Positions 34,922-44,487 of a stretch of DNA of 64,000 nt are shown here, in pieces. Source of the DNA: 39-52-133 sp035531075 (GTDB taxonomy: Bacteria; Pseudomonadota; Gammaproteobacteria; Burkholderiales; Gallionellaceae). How positions within the stretch are numbered: the stretch's first letter is position 1; each line of letters begins with the position of its first letter. Both the position numbers and the translations under genes were made by a program. Under the pieces are notes generated by a model. It searched no databases, had not been told where the DNA came from, and saw nothing but the letters and a program-made list of their open reading frames with translations. The stretch is taken from positions 147,711 to 211,710 of the forward strand of contig DATKTO010000007.1 of the NCBI GenBank assembly GCA_035531075.1. Direction: 5' to 3'.

Positions 34922-35521
34922 ATGGGCGACAAGGAAGTCGATCAGCAATTGGTGGAACGCGCTCAACGCGGTGATAAGCACGCCTTTGAATTACTGGTGG
35001 CCAAATATCAGCGCAGGTTGGGGCGTCTAATCTCACGCTTTGTGCGTGACTCCGCTGAGGCCGAGGATGTGACGCAAGAGGCGTTCATCAAGGCATATCG
35101 TGCTTTGCCCGCATTTCGCGGTGAAAGTGCCTTTTATACATGGCTTTATCGTATAGGTATCAATACTGCTAAAAATTATTTAGTGACGCTGGGCAGGCGT
35201 GCACCGACGAGTACGCAGTTTGATGCTGAGGAATCAGAAGACTTTGAGGGGTCGGAATTGCTGCAGGATGTAAATACGCCTGAAAATGAATTGATGAGCA
35301 AGCAAGTGGCCGGGGTCGTGAATACCTCATTGTTGCAGCTGCCCGAGGACTTGCGCACCGCATTGACCCTGCGTGAAATTGAAGGATTGAGCTACGAAGA
35401 AATTTCCGAAATAATGAATTGCCCGATAGGAACGGTGCGATCCAGAATATTCCGGGCGAGAGAATCGATTGCAACTAATTTACGCCCGCTGTTGGGTACT
35501 AGTCAGGCCAAGAGGTGGTAA
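34922..35521 (+). CDS. rpoE: RNA polymerase sigma factor RpoE (sigma-E)
   Basis: A 199-residue ECF sigma factor. Region 2 includes RFVRDSAEAEDVTQEAFIKAYRALPAFRGESAFYTWLYRI and region 4 LREIEGLSYEEISEIMNCPIGTVRSRIFRARE. ACCGGGA precedes the ATG. It controls the envelope-stress response and is held at the membrane by the anti-sigma factor encoded next. The operon order rpoE-rseA-rseB-rseC-mucD is complete here. Confidence 0.96.
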   Translation: MGDKEVDQQLVERAQRGDKHAFELLVAKYQRRLGRLISRFVRDSAEAEDVTQEAFIKAYRALPAFRGESAFYTWLYRIGINTAKNYLVTLGRRAPTSTQFDAEESEDFEGSELLQDVNTPENELMSKQVAGVVNTSLLQLPEDLRTALTLREIEGLSYEEISEIMNCPIGTVRSRIFRARESIATNLRPLLGTSQAKRW

Positions 35522-35523
35522 GC

Positions 35524-36024
35524 ATGAAACAAGATATTTCAGCATTGATGGATGGTGAGTTGTGCGGGGACGAGGCAGACGAATTGCTGGGCAAGATTAA
35601 ACGTCATCCTGAAGCTCAACAGGAATGGTTGACCTATCATTTAATCGGCGATGCTTTGCGCCAGCCGGATTATATATCCATGAACATGCATGCCGCTTTT
35701 GTCGAACGACTGCATGCTGAGCCTACGGTTTTGGCACCTCACAGCCGGCGCAACTCAGTAGCCGGCGTGTTTGCGATGTCTGCTGTGGCATCCATTATGG
35801 CGATAGCTTTTCTGGCTTGGCTGTCGGTGAAGCTGTATACCGAACCGGCCATTCAGATGGCTCGGCAGCCCGCCAATGCCGAGAGTAATGTCAGCCTTCC
35901 CATCAATGAAGCAATGAACGATTATCTGCTGGCTCACAAGGAATTCTCTCCCAGCAGCGATGTGCGAGGTGCGGCATCATATATCCGCACTGTGGCGGTC
36001 AGACAAACAGTGGCGGGGCAGTAG
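35524..36024 (+). CDS. rseA: Anti-sigma-E factor RseA (MucA)
   Basis: A 166-residue single-pass protein. The ATG at 35524 has AGAGGTGG upstream (overlapping the rpoE end) and begins the family signature MKQDISALMDGEL. The cytoplasmic part (1-80) binds sigma-E: AQQEWLTYHLIGDALRQPDY. One helix (AGVFAMSAVASIMAIAFLAWL) leads to a periplasmic tail bound by RseB. Regulated proteolysis of such proteins releases sigma-E. Confidence 0.92.
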   Translation: MKQDISALMDGELCGDEADELLGKIKRHPEAQQEWLTYHLIGDALRQPDYISMNMHAAFVERLHAEPTVLAPHSRRNSVAGVFAMSAVASIMAIAFLAWLSVKLYTEPAIQMARQPANAESNVSLPINEAMNDYLLAHKEFSPSSDVRGAASYIRTVAVRQTVAGQ

Positions 36025-37016
36025 TGATAATTTCCATACTGAAACTCAAAATTGGTTTGGCTTTTGCACTGTTGTTCGCGGTATCAGGCGTTTTAGCTGA
36101 GCCAATATCGCAAGATGACTTGAATTTGTTAAAGAAGATAGTTTTTGCGGCCCATCGAACCGACTACAGCGGCACATTCATCTACCAATCCGGAAATTAC
36201 GTTGAGACTTCACGCATCACTCATATCGCAGATGGCGAGAATGAGCATGAGAGACTGGAAGGTCTGGATGGCGAGCGCAGTGAAATAATACGGAAAAACA
36301 ATGAAATATGGTGCTATCTCGGCGACCGCAAGATGATGGTGGCCAAGCGTGATGGTGCGCGCACATTTCCCGCGCTGTTGCCAGAGCAGTTGTCGCTGCT
36401 GCAGGAGAACTATCTGATCCGTCACGGCGAAGAGGACCGGGTTGCGGGATTTAATGCTCACAGCATTATTTTTCAACCCCGAGACAAGATGCGATATACG
36501 CACAAGATGTGGGCGCATAGTGATTCCGGTTTGTTGCTGAAGGCAGAGGTTCAGGATGAAAATGCGCACCTCATCGAACAATATGCATTCACACAACTGA
36601 ACATAGGCGGTGACCTTGACCGCAAATGGATGGCGCAGAATAGAGCAGCAGAGCCAAACGCATCAGGCAATACCGCATCCACCCAGAGTGCGCGTACGGT
36701 ACCCAGTGAAAGCGGATGGAGAGTGTATGCACTGCCTGCCGGTTTTAAAAAAATCACAGAAGTGACTCGGCATTTGCGGGGTAACGCCGTACCGGTAACG
36801 CATCTTGTCTATTCCGACGGACTGGCCGGAATTTCAGTATTCATCGAGAAGCTGGGCGATAAGCCTGGCGTAAAGCAGGGCTTGTATAGCAGGGGCGTGA
36901 TCCAGGTTTTCACCAAGGTGCTGGATGGCAATTTATTGACGGTGGTTGGAGAAGTGCCGCCGCGCACGGTGATACAAGTGGCCGAGTCGGTACATAATGG
37001 AGGGCAGCACAAATGA
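36024..37016 (+). CDS. rseB: Sigma-E regulatory protein RseB (MucB)
   Basis: A 330-residue periplasmic protein. The GTG shares one base with the rseA stop (TAGTG). The signal peptide is LKIGLAFALLFAVSGVLA. The LolA-like N-terminal domain (YSGTFIYQSGNYVETSRITHI, DGERSEIIRKNNEIWCYL) and the MucB/RseB C-terminal domain (GWRVYALPAGFKKI, VYSDGLAGISVFIEKL) are both complete. It shields RseA from proteolysis until mislocalised lipoproteins or LPS bind it. Confidence 0.92.
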   Translation: MIISILKLKIGLAFALLFAVSGVLAEPISQDDLNLLKKIVFAAHRTDYSGTFIYQSGNYVETSRITHIADGENEHERLEGLDGERSEIIRKNNEIWCYLGDRKMMVAKRDGARTFPALLPEQLSLLQENYLIRHGEEDRVAGFNAHSIIFQPRDKMRYTHKMWAHSDSGLLLKAEVQDENAHLIEQYAFTQLNIGGDLDRKWMAQNRAAEPNASGNTASTQSARTVPSESGWRVYALPAGFKKITEVTRHLRGNAVPVTHLVYSDGLAGISVFIEKLGDKPGVKQGLYSRGVIQVFTKVLDGNLLTVVGEVPPRTVIQVAESVHNGGQHK

Positions 37017-37453
37017 TAGAAACGCGTGCCATCGTGATTCGTGTTGAGGGCAATGATGCCCTGGTTGAATCCACTCAGGGCGGCGGCTGCGGTAGCTGTG
37101 ACAGTGAAAATGGCTGCGGCAGTGGCAAGCTGTCTCAGTTATTTTGCAGCGAGCCGCGACGATTTCACGTTCGCAATGACGGCAATGCGCAAGTAGGCGC
37201 TTTGGTGCAGGTTACGCTGGCTGACGGAGTCTTGCTGCGCAGCGCTCTCGTGGTGTATATGCTGCCGTTGGTATTGTTGCTGGGTGGCGCGATTATCGGC
37301 GCGCATTGGGCGAGTGATGCGGCGAGCAGCGATAGCTATTCGGCGTTGGGCGGTCTCATGGGCTTGGCATCGGGTTTTGTGCTGGTAAAAGGATTGTCGT
37401 TGCGGCGGCGCTTGGCATCGGTTGCGCAGCCGGTGATTTTGTCATCTGATTAA
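37013..37453 (+). CDS. rseC: RseC/MucC family membrane protein
   Basis: A 146-residue protein overlapping rseB by four bases (ATGA). The N-terminus carries a cysteine cluster (GGGCGSCDSENGCGSG) and is followed by two helices (ALVVYMLPLVLLLGGAIIGA and GGLMGLASGFVLVKGL). RseC modulates sigma-E activity and, in some bacteria, takes part in reduction of SoxR. The membrane topology and cysteines match the family. Confidence 0.9.
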   Translation: MIETRAIVIRVEGNDALVESTQGGGCGSCDSENGCGSGKLSQLFCSEPRRFHVRNDGNAQVGALVQVTLADGVLLRSALVVYMLPLVLLLGGAIIGAHWASDAASSDSYSALGGLMGLASGFVLVKGLSLRRRLASVAQPVILSSD

Positions 37454-37496
37454 GGTGTTTGTATCAACTGCATATCGAGAACGAAGGAAAAGGGAA

Positions 37497-38882
37497 ATGT
37501 TGAAGAAAATTTTTGCATTCGTGCTGTTCGGATTGTTTGCACAATCGCTTGCCGCAAAGGACTTGCCTGATTTCACCACCCTGGTTGAAAAACAGGGCGC
37601 TGCGGTGGTGAATGTGAGCACTACTCAAATGGTTCAAGGCGTCCAGGGCGTGCCACCTATTCCAGGTTTGCCCGAGGGCGATCCGCTGGCCGAATTATTC
37701 CGCCGCTTCGGTTCACCCATGCCACGTGAGCAGGAAACCCACTCCCTGGGATCGGGTTTTATTATCAGTGCGGATGGCTACATCCTGACCAATGCGCATG
37801 TCGTGGATGCGGCCGACAAGATCACCGTGCGCTTGACGGATCAGCGCGAGTTTAAGGCCAGGGTAATTGGTGCGGACAGGCGCACCGATGTGGCACTGCT
37901 CAAGATCGAGGCGACGGGATTGCCCAAGGTCACTCAGGGAGATCCGGCGATACTTCGAGTCGGTGAGTGGGTACTGGCAATCGGGTCCCCCTTCGGTTTT
38001 GACAGCAGCGTGACTGCGGGCATCGTCAGCGGCAAGGGACGTTCCCTGCAACAGGAAAATTTTGTGCCATTTATTCAGACTGACGTGGCAATCAACCCCG
38101 GTAATTCGGGCGGGCCTCTGTTCAACATGAAAGGCGAGGTAGTCGGTATTAATTCGCAGATATACAGCCGCTCCGGTGGCTACATGGGACTTTCCTTTGC
38201 CATACCGATCGATGTGGCGATGGAGGTTGCCAATCAGTTGCGCGCTTCCGGGAAAGTGACGCGCGGCCGTATCGGCGTCGTCATTCAGGAGGTCACACAG
38301 GAATTGGCCGAGTCGTTCGGCCTGCATAAAATATCAGGCGCACTGATTTCAGCCGTGGAAAAAGGCGGGCCGGCAGACAAGGCCGGCATACAGGCCAGCG
38401 ACGTGATCCTCAAGTTTGATGGAAAAGTGGTTGACGTGTCCAGGGATCTGCCGCGTATGGTTGCTGGCACCCAGCCCGGCAGCAAGGTTGCGGTGCAACT
38501 GTGGCGCAAGGGCGCGACCAAAGAGGTGAATTTGACTGTCGCTGAAATGCCCGGGGATGGACGGACCGTGCGTGCCGCTAAAGTTGACTCTTCCGGAGAG
38601 CAGGTTGCGCGACTCGGTATCGCTGTCGTTGAGTTGACCGAGGAGCAGACAAAACAACTGGAAATAGAAGGCGGTTTGCTGATTGAAGAGGTGAGAGGCG
38701 GCAATGTACGCGGTGAACTGCAGCGCGGAGACATTATTCTCGACCTCAACAATACGCCGATCGTCAGCGTAGAGCAGTTAAACAGCGTGCTGAAGGCAAT
38801 CCCCAAGGCGCGTAATGTGGCTTTGCGGGTGCGCCGCGGCGAAGCTATCTCTTATATCGCCATCAAGCTCGATGAAAAGTAA
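37497..38882 (+). CDS. mucD: Periplasmic serine protease MucD/DegQ
   Basis: A 461-residue HtrA-family protease/chaperone. The ATG at 37497 has GGAAAAGGGAA upstream and starts a signal peptide (IFAFVLFGLFAQSLAA). The catalytic triad is His in TNAHVVD, Asp in RRTDVALLKI and Ser in NPGNSGGPLF. Two PDZ domains follow (GRIGVVIQEV ... and a C-terminal one ending VRRGEAISYIAIK). Within the sigma-E operon it removes misfolded envelope proteins. Confidence 0.95.
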   Translation: MLKKIFAFVLFGLFAQSLAAKDLPDFTTLVEKQGAAVVNVSTTQMVQGVQGVPPIPGLPEGDPLAELFRRFGSPMPREQETHSLGSGFIISADGYILTNAHVVDAADKITVRLTDQREFKARVIGADRRTDVALLKIEATGLPKVTQGDPAILRVGEWVLAIGSPFGFDSSVTAGIVSGKGRSLQQENFVPFIQTDVAINPGNSGGPLFNMKGEVVGINSQIYSRSGGYMGLSFAIPIDVAMEVANQLRASGKVTRGRIGVVIQEVTQELAESFGLHKISGALISAVEKGGPADKAGIQASDVILKFDGKVVDVSRDLPRMVAGTQPGSKVAVQLWRKGATKEVNLTVAEMPGDGRTVRAAKVDSSGEQVARLGIAVVELTEEQTKQLEIEGGLLIEEVRGGNVRGELQRGDIILDLNNTPIVSVEQLNSVLKAIPKARNVALRVRRGEAISYIAIKLDEK

Positions 38883-39113
38883 GGAGTTCCTGTAAAGCGG
38901 CCTGTGCGGCCAGCCAGTCTGTCGTGGCAATGGCATCTCGAAGTATCGACAGGCTCCCCGGCGCTGCAACACAATGCAAGTAGCAGCTAATCCCGTCAAA
39001 ATCGGCTAGAATTCGCCCTTTGCGAATAACTGCCGGAATTGGCGGGATTTTCTTTTGAAGCGCCAGTGCGGAACCAGTTTTGCTAGTACCTTCTTTTGGA
39101 CAACATTAACTTG

Positions 39114-40907
39114 ATGCAATATATCCGTAATTTCTCCATCATCGCCCATATCGACCACGGCAAATCCACCCTGGCTGATCGTATCATTCAACTCTGTGGG
39201 GGGCTGTCTGATCGCGAGATGGAGGCGCAGGTACTCGACTCCATGGATATCGAACGCGAGCGCGGCATCACCATCAAGGCGCAGACGGCAGCATTGAACT
39301 ACAAGGCGCGCGATGGGCATATCTACAATCTGAATTTGATCGACACACCTGGGCATGTGGACTTCTCCTACGAGGTGTCCCGTTCCCTGTCCGCCTGTGA
39401 AGGCGCACTGCTGGTGGTGGATGCTGCACAGGGCGTGGAAGCGCAGACCGTTGCCAACTGCTACACCGCGCTGGATCTCGGCGTCGAAGTGGTGCCGGTC
39501 ATCAACAAAATCGACCTGCCATCGGCCAATCCTGAAAACGCCATACTGGAAATCGAGGAAGTGATCGGCATCGATGCCCAGGATGCGGTGCGTTGTTCCG
39601 CCAAGAGCGGCTTGGGCGTGGAAGATGTGATTGAAGCAATCATTGCAAAAATACCGTCACCCAAGGGTGACCCGTCAGCGCCGTTGCAGGCCCTGATTAT
39701 CGATTCATGGTACGACAACTATGTCGGCGTGGTGATGCTCGTGCGCATTGTAAATGGCACGCTCAAGCCCAAGGATAAAATCATGTTTATGGCTACGGGT
39801 GCGCAACACCTGACCGAACATATCGGCGTATTCACGCCCAAGTCTCAGCCACGCGAAGCGCTCACTGCCGGGCAGGTCGGATTTGTCATCGCCGGCATCA
39901 AGGAGCTGAAAGACGCCAAGGTGGGCGATACCATTACCTTGCAGGCACATCCTTCTGCAATTGCGCTGCCGGGCTTCAAAGAGGTGCAGCCTCAGGTGTT
40001 TGCCGGACTGTTCCCGGTTGAGTCCAATCAATACGAAGCGCTGCGTGACTCGCTGGAAAAGCTCAAGCTTAACGATGCGTCATTGCAGTACGCGCCCGAG
40101 GTATCTCAGGCGCTGGGCTTCGGTTTCCGCTGCGGCTTCCTCGGCCTCTTGCACATGGAAATCGTGCAGGAGCGTCTTGAGCGCGAGTTCGATATGGACC
40201 TGATCACCACCGCACCCACCGTTATCTACGAGGTGGTGATGCGCGATGGCACAATATTGCAGGTGGATAACCCGTCGAAGATGCCCGATGTATCCAAGAT
40301 AGAAGAAATCCGTGAGCCTATCGTGACGGTAAACCTGTATATGCCGCAGGAATATGTGGGTGCCGTGATTACACTGTGCACGCAAAAGCGCGGCATGCAG
40401 ATCAACATGAGCTATCACGGCAAGCAGGTGTTGCTGGTGTATGAAATGCCGATGGCAGAAATCGTGATCGATTTCTTTGACAAGCTGAAGTCCGTCTCGC
40501 GCGGTTATGCATCGATGGACTACGAGTTCAAGGAATATCGCACGGCCGATGTGGTCAAGGTCGATATCCTGATCAACGGTGAGAAAGTGGACGCGCTGGC
40601 CATCATCGTGCATCGCGCCAACAGCCAGTTCCGCGGGCGGGCAGTGGCAGCCAAGATGCGCGAGCTGATTCCGCGGCAGATGTTCGACGTGGCGATACAG
40701 GCCGCAATCGGTGCGAATATTATTTCGCGCGAGAACGTTAAGGCGTTGCGCAAGAACGTGCTGGCAAAATGCTATGGCGGCGATATCTCACGCAAGCGCA
40801 AACTGCTGGAAAAACAGAAGGCCGGCAAGAAACGCATGAAACAGGTGGGCAGTGTGGAAATTCCACAGGAGGCGTTCCTGGCCATCTTGCGTATAGATGA
40901 AAAATAA
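39114..40907 (+). CDS. lepA: Elongation factor 4 (LepA)
   Basis: A 597-residue translational GTPase. The ATG at 39114 is chosen because the family begins MxxIRNFSIIAHIDHGKST. G motifs are AHIDHGKST, DTPGH and NKIDLP. The C-terminal LepA domain (GYASMDYEFKEYRTADVVKVDILINGEKVDAL) is complete. The protein binds ribosomes and aids elongation or initiation quality. lepB follows after 39 bases, the classic lep arrangement. The 231-bp gap before lepA shows no gene. Confidence 0.96.
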   Translation: MQYIRNFSIIAHIDHGKSTLADRIIQLCGGLSDREMEAQVLDSMDIERERGITIKAQTAALNYKARDGHIYNLNLIDTPGHVDFSYEVSRSLSACEGALLVVDAAQGVEAQTVANCYTALDLGVEVVPVINKIDLPSANPENAILEIEEVIGIDAQDAVRCSAKSGLGVEDVIEAIIAKIPSPKGDPSAPLQALIIDSWYDNYVGVVMLVRIVNGTLKPKDKIMFMATGAQHLTEHIGVFTPKSQPREALTAGQVGFVIAGIKELKDAKVGDTITLQAHPSAIALPGFKEVQPQVFAGLFPVESNQYEALRDSLEKLKLNDASLQYAPEVSQALGFGFRCGFLGLLHMEIVQERLEREFDMDLITTAPTVIYEVVMRDGTILQVDNPSKMPDVSKIEEIREPIVTVNLYMPQEYVGAVITLCTQKRGMQINMSYHGKQVLLVYEMPMAEIVIDFFDKLKSVSRGYASMDYEFKEYRTADVVKVDILINGEKVDALAIIVHRANSQFRGRAVAAKMRELIPRQMFDVAIQAAIGANIISRENVKALRKNVLAKCYGGDISRKRKLLEKQKAGKKRMKQVGSVEIPQEAFLAILRIDEK

Positions 40908-40946
40908 AACGGCGTTATAGATGAAACATAAAAAAGGGAATTACTG

Positions 40947-41747
40947 ATGGATTTCGCATTAATCATGTTTTCGCTCCTGGTGGTAACCGGCAGCATCTGG
41001 CTGCTGGACCGTTTTGTGCTGCGCGCCCGGCGCAAGGAAAAAACTGAGCCGTGGTGGGTCGAGTATGCCAAGAGCTTCTTCCCGGTGATCCTGGCGGTCT
41101 TCCTGTTGCGTTCGTTTTTGGTGGAGCCCTTCAAGATTCCGTCAGGCTCGATGATACCGACGCTGCAAGTGGGAGATTTCATCCTGGTGAACAAATTCAC
41201 CTATGGTATCCGCTTGCCGATAGTTTCCAAAAAAATCATTGAAATCAACAACCCGCAACGCGGCGATGTGATGGTATTCCACTACCCTGAAAATCCTTCT
41301 GTCGACTATATCAAACGCATCGTGGGGCTGCCGGGCGACGTTATTGTTTACCGCGGCAAACAGTTGCTGGTAAATGGCGCGGTGCAGGAGCAGAAGACTG
41401 AAGGTGAGTACAATTATGTCGACAACGGCTTGAGTTTTGTTCATACCCTGCGTTATAACGAAAACCTGAGTGGCCATGCGCATGACATATTACTAAATCC
41501 CGAGGTTCCGGGATTGCACCTGGGGTCGGTTGCAGAGTTTCCGCTGCGCGAGCAATGCAGTTATACTTTTGACGAGATGCGCTGTACGGTGCCGGCAGGA
41601 CATTATTTCATGATGGGCGACAACCGTGACAACAGCCGTGATAGCCGCTACTGGGGCTTCGTTCCGGACAAGCTGATCGTTGGAAAAGCTTTCTTTATAT
41701 GGATGAATTTTGGTGATTTGAAGCGCGTAGGTCTGACCATTAACTAA
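40947..41747 (+). CDS. lepB: Signal peptidase I
   Basis: A 266-residue inner-membrane protease that cleaves Sec signal peptides. Two N-terminal membrane segments (ALIMFSLLVVTGSIWLL and SFFPVILAVFLLRSFLV) precede the catalytic Ser in IPSGSMIPTLQVGD and Lys in YIKRIVGLPGD. The box GHYFMMGDNRDNSRDSRYWG is also present. AAGGGAA precedes the ATG. Standard family length. Confidence 0.96.
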   Translation: MDFALIMFSLLVVTGSIWLLDRFVLRARRKEKTEPWWVEYAKSFFPVILAVFLLRSFLVEPFKIPSGSMIPTLQVGDFILVNKFTYGIRLPIVSKKIIEINNPQRGDVMVFHYPENPSVDYIKRIVGLPGDVIVYRGKQLLVNGAVQEQKTEGEYNYVDNGLSFVHTLRYNENLSGHAHDILLNPEVPGLHLGSVAEFPLREQCSYTFDEMRCTVPAGHYFMMGDNRDNSRDSRYWGFVPDKLIVGKAFFIWMNFGDLKRVGLTIN

Positions 41748-41758
41748 GGGGATGCACG

Positions 41759-42127
41759 ATGAAAGCATTGGCAAAGCAAACTGGAGTTTCTTTTGGCGGT
41801 TTTATTATGGTGCTGGCCCTGCTTGGAGGGCTGGCGATCTTTAGCATGAAGCTCATCCCGGCCTATATGGAGAACGGAAAAGTGCAGAAGGCCTTCGACG
41901 CCATAGTGCGTGATCCGGCGATGCAATCTGCTTCAATTGCTGAAATCAAGGACTCTTTTTACAAGCGCGCGATTACCATGGATTCGGTGACCGGCGTGAC
42001 GATGGATGATCTGGTAATCAGCAAAGAAGGTGGAGCGCTCGCGCTGAGTGCCAGCTACAGTAAAAAAATTCCGCTGGCTGGCAATGTCAGTTTGCTGATT
42101 GAATTTAATCCTTCAGCCCCCAAATAA
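41759..42127 (+). CDS. DUF4845 membrane protein
   Basis: A 122-residue protein with one N-terminal helix (GGFIMVLALLGGLAIFSMKLIPAYMENGKV) and an extracytoplasmic domain. This family is regularly encoded between lepB and rnc in betaproteobacteria. Its function is unknown. It overlaps nothing, and rnc starts seven bases after its stop. Confidence 0.85.
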   Translation: MKALAKQTGVSFGGFIMVLALLGGLAIFSMKLIPAYMENGKVQKAFDAIVRDPAMQSASIAEIKDSFYKRAITMDSVTGVTMDDLVISKEGGALALSASYSKKIPLAGNVSLLIEFNPSAPK

Positions 42128-42134
42128 ATTCTCA

Positions 42135-42827
42135 ATGAATAGAGACGCACTGTGTAGACAGATAGGCCATGTGTTTGCGCAGCCGCAGTTGCTGCAACGT
42201 GCATTAACCCATCGCAGCCATAGTGCGGCGCATAACGAACGCCTGGAGTTTCTGGGTGACAGCGTGGTGAATTGCGTGGTGGCGAAGTATCTGCACGACA
42301 CCTATCCGGATTTGCCCGAAGGTGATTTGTCGCGATTGCGCTCGAATCTGGTTAACCAGCAAACATTGTTTACGCTGGCGCAACAGCTGCATTTGGGCGA
42401 GCTGTTATTGCTGGGCGAGGGCGAGCGCAAAAGTGCGGGCTCGCAACGCCCTTCAATTCTTGCGGATGCGCTAGAGGCCCTGGTCGGCGCACTTTTTCTC
42501 GATGGCGGCTTTGTCGTCGCCGAGAAAGCGGTACTCGGTTTGTATATCCCCTTTATCCGCCAAGCCGATGTGCTGACCTTGGGCAAAGATGCAAAAACAT
42601 TGCTGCAGGAGTATTTGCAGAGCCGCAAACTGGCGCTGCCCAAGTACACGGTGATCGCAACACAGGGCGAAGCGCATGCCCAGGTGTTTCAGGTTGAATG
42701 TGCCATCGCGCAATTAAAAATGGCGACGCGCGGGGAAGGAAGCAGCCGGCGCATAGCAGAACAAATGGCGGCAGATGCCGCTTACAAAAAACTTATTTCC
42801 CCATCAACTATTTCCCAGGAAGCATGA
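42135..42827 (+). CDS. rnc: Ribonuclease III
   Basis: A 230-residue dsRNA endonuclease. The ATG at 42135 is preferred over an upstream TTG that overlaps the DUF4845 gene. The catalytic signature is ERLEFLGDSVVN, with DALEALVGALFLDGG as the second acidic site. A C-terminal dsRNA-binding domain (KTLLQEYLQSRKLALPKYTV) ends in RRIAEQMAADAAYKKL. It processes rRNA and mRNA. Its stop overlaps a short leader start before era. Confidence 0.95.
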   Translation: MNRDALCRQIGHVFAQPQLLQRALTHRSHSAAHNERLEFLGDSVVNCVVAKYLHDTYPDLPEGDLSRLRSNLVNQQTLFTLAQQLHLGELLLLGEGERKSAGSQRPSILADALEALVGALFLDGGFVVAEKAVLGLYIPFIRQADVLTLGKDAKTLLQEYLQSRKLALPKYTVIATQGEAHAQVFQVECAIAQLKMATRGEGSSRRIAEQMAADAAYKKLISPSTISQEA

Positions 42828-42857
42828 CCGACAGCACACTATGACCGACAGCACACC
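42824..42857 (+). repeat. 17-bp tandem duplication at the rnc-era junction, forming a six-codon leader
   Basis: ATGACCGACAGCACAC occurs twice, at 42824-42839 and 42841-42856, offset by 17 bases. The first ATG overlaps the rnc stop (ATGA) and has CCCAGGAAGC upstream. It encodes MTDSTL and stops at a TGA (42842-42844) that overlaps the era ATG at 42841. The duplication looks recent and inserts a tiny coupled reading frame between the two genes. Confidence 0.8.
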
Positions 42858-43734
42858 TTTTCACAGCGGCTTCATCGCCATCGTAGGACGCCCCAATGTG
42901 GGCAAGTCCACGCTGCTTAACCATCTGATCGGGCAGAAGATCAGCATCACCTCACGCAAGGCGCAGACCACGCGTCACCGCATCACCGGCATCCTGACCG
43001 AAGAACACGCGCAATTCGTGTTTGTGGATACGCCCGGATTCCAGACCCAGCATCTGAATACCCTGAACAAGGGCCTGAACAAAGTGGTGACCAGCAGCCT
43101 GCGCGATGTGAACGTGGTGCTGTTCGTGATTGAGGCGCGGCACTTCGATGAGCGCGACCGTCTGGTCATGAACCTGCTGCCGAAAAATGCGCCGGTGCTG
43201 CTGGTGATCAACAAGGTGGACAGCATGGAAGACAAGGGCGAGCTGCTGCCCTTTATGCAGGAAATTTCCAAGGAACGCGAATTTACCGCCATCGTGCCGG
43301 TGAGCGCCAAACACGACAAGCAACTCGATACCCTGCTCGATGCGATTCGTCCGTTCCTGCCCGAGGGCGAAAAAATCTATCCCGAAGACGAGGTGACCGA
43401 CCGCAATGAGCGCTTCCTCGCCGCCGAAATCGTGCGCGAAAAAGTATTCCGCTTTACCGGGGAAGAGCTGCCTTATTCGGTCAGCGTGGTGATCGAACAG
43501 TTCAAGATGGATGGCAAGATGCGCCGCATCCACGCGGCGATCCTGGTGGACAAGGACGCGCACAAGGCCATGCTGATCGGCAAGAACGGCGAAAAGCTCA
43601 AGGAAATTGCGACCCAGGCCAGGCTGGATATGGAGAGGCTGTTTGACGGCAAGGTCTTCCTTGAAGTATGGATCAAGGTGCGCAGCGGCTGGGCAGACAG
43701 TGCGCAGATGCTGAAGAGCCTGGGCTACGAATAA
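42841..43734 (+). CDS. era: GTPase Era
   Basis: A 297-residue GTPase for 30S subunit maturation. G motifs are GRPNVGKSTLLN, DTPGFQ and NKVD; the C-terminal KH domain contains LIGKNGEKLKEIATQARLDME. The family N-terminus (SGFIAIVGRPNVGKS) supports the ATG at 42841, the second copy of the tandem duplicate. Translation probably depends on ribosomes arriving from rnc or the six-codon leader. Confidence 0.96.
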   Translation: MTDSTPFHSGFIAIVGRPNVGKSTLLNHLIGQKISITSRKAQTTRHRITGILTEEHAQFVFVDTPGFQTQHLNTLNKGLNKVVTSSLRDVNVVLFVIEARHFDERDRLVMNLLPKNAPVLLVINKVDSMEDKGELLPFMQEISKEREFTAIVPVSAKHDKQLDTLLDAIRPFLPEGEKIYPEDEVTDRNERFLAAEIVREKVFRFTGEELPYSVSVVIEQFKMDGKMRRIHAAILVDKDAHKAMLIGKNGEKLKEIATQARLDMERLFDGKVFLEVWIKVRSGWADSAQMLKSLGYE

Positions 43735-43748
43735 GTTAAATTCTGCTT

Positions 43749-44477
43749 ATGATGCAAGCGCATAAAAACCGCTTAGAAGACGAACCCGCGTTTGTGCTGC
43801 ACAGCTATCCATTCCGCGAGACCAGTCTGCTGGTGGAAGTATTCAGCCGCCGCCATGGCCGTGTACCGCTGGTGGCGCGCGGTGCACGCCGCCCGAAATC
43901 GGCGGTGCGCGGACTGCTGATGAATTTCCAGCCGCTGTCGTTAAGCTGGTTTGGCAAGCATGAAGTGCGCACCCTGCACAGCGCCGAGTGGCAAGGCGGA
44001 CAGCCGCTGTTGCAGGGCACGGCGCTGCTGTGCGGTTTTTATTTGAACGAATTGCTGCTCAACCTGATGGTACGCGACGATCCGCACGAACAGCTATTCG
44101 ACTACTACCAGCACACCCTGCAGCGCCTGGCCCACGGCGCGGATATGGCCTCCACGCTGCGCTGCTTTGAAAAGCATTTATTGCAGGAGCTGGGCTATGC
44201 GCTTTTGCTGGAGCATGAAGCAGGCAGCGCCAAGGCTATCGATCCCGCATTATCCTATCGCTATGTGGTTGAGCGCGGAGCAGTGCGCGACACTGCGCAT
44301 GCGGCAGACGGCTTGCCGGTATCCGGCAAAACCCTGCAGGATATGGCGGCCGATGATTACAGCGATGCGCACAGCGCGCGCCAGGGCAAGCAGCTGATGC
44401 GCATGTTGCTGAACCATCATCTGGGCGGGAAAATGCTGCATACGCGCGAATTGATTAAAGATTTGACCAAGCTGTAG
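43749..44477 (+). CDS. recO: DNA repair protein RecO
   Basis: A 242-residue protein with an N-terminal OB fold (PAFVLHSYPFRETSLLVEVFSRRHGRVPLVARGARRPKS) and the RecO helical C-terminus (LCGFYLNELLLNLMVRDDPHEQLFDYY). It partners RecR in RecA loading. Two consecutive ATG codons (43749, 43752) are possible starts. The zinc-finger cysteines seen in some RecO proteins are not evident. Confidence 0.93.
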   Translation: MMQAHKNRLEDEPAFVLHSYPFRETSLLVEVFSRRHGRVPLVARGARRPKSAVRGLLMNFQPLSLSWFGKHEVRTLHSAEWQGGQPLLQGTALLCGFYLNELLLNLMVRDDPHEQLFDYYQHTLQRLAHGADMASTLRCFEKHLLQELGYALLLEHEAGSAKAIDPALSYRYVVERGAVRDTAHAADGLPVSGKTLQDMAADDYSDAHSARQGKQLMRMLLNHHLGGKMLHTRELIKDLTKL

Positions 44478-44487
44478 CGGCAGTTTT

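Noticed and set aside
38883..39113. Possible small gene between mucD and lepA
   Set aside because: The short frames lack ribosome sites and motifs; only a fragment resembling TCGACAGGCTC repeats is visible.
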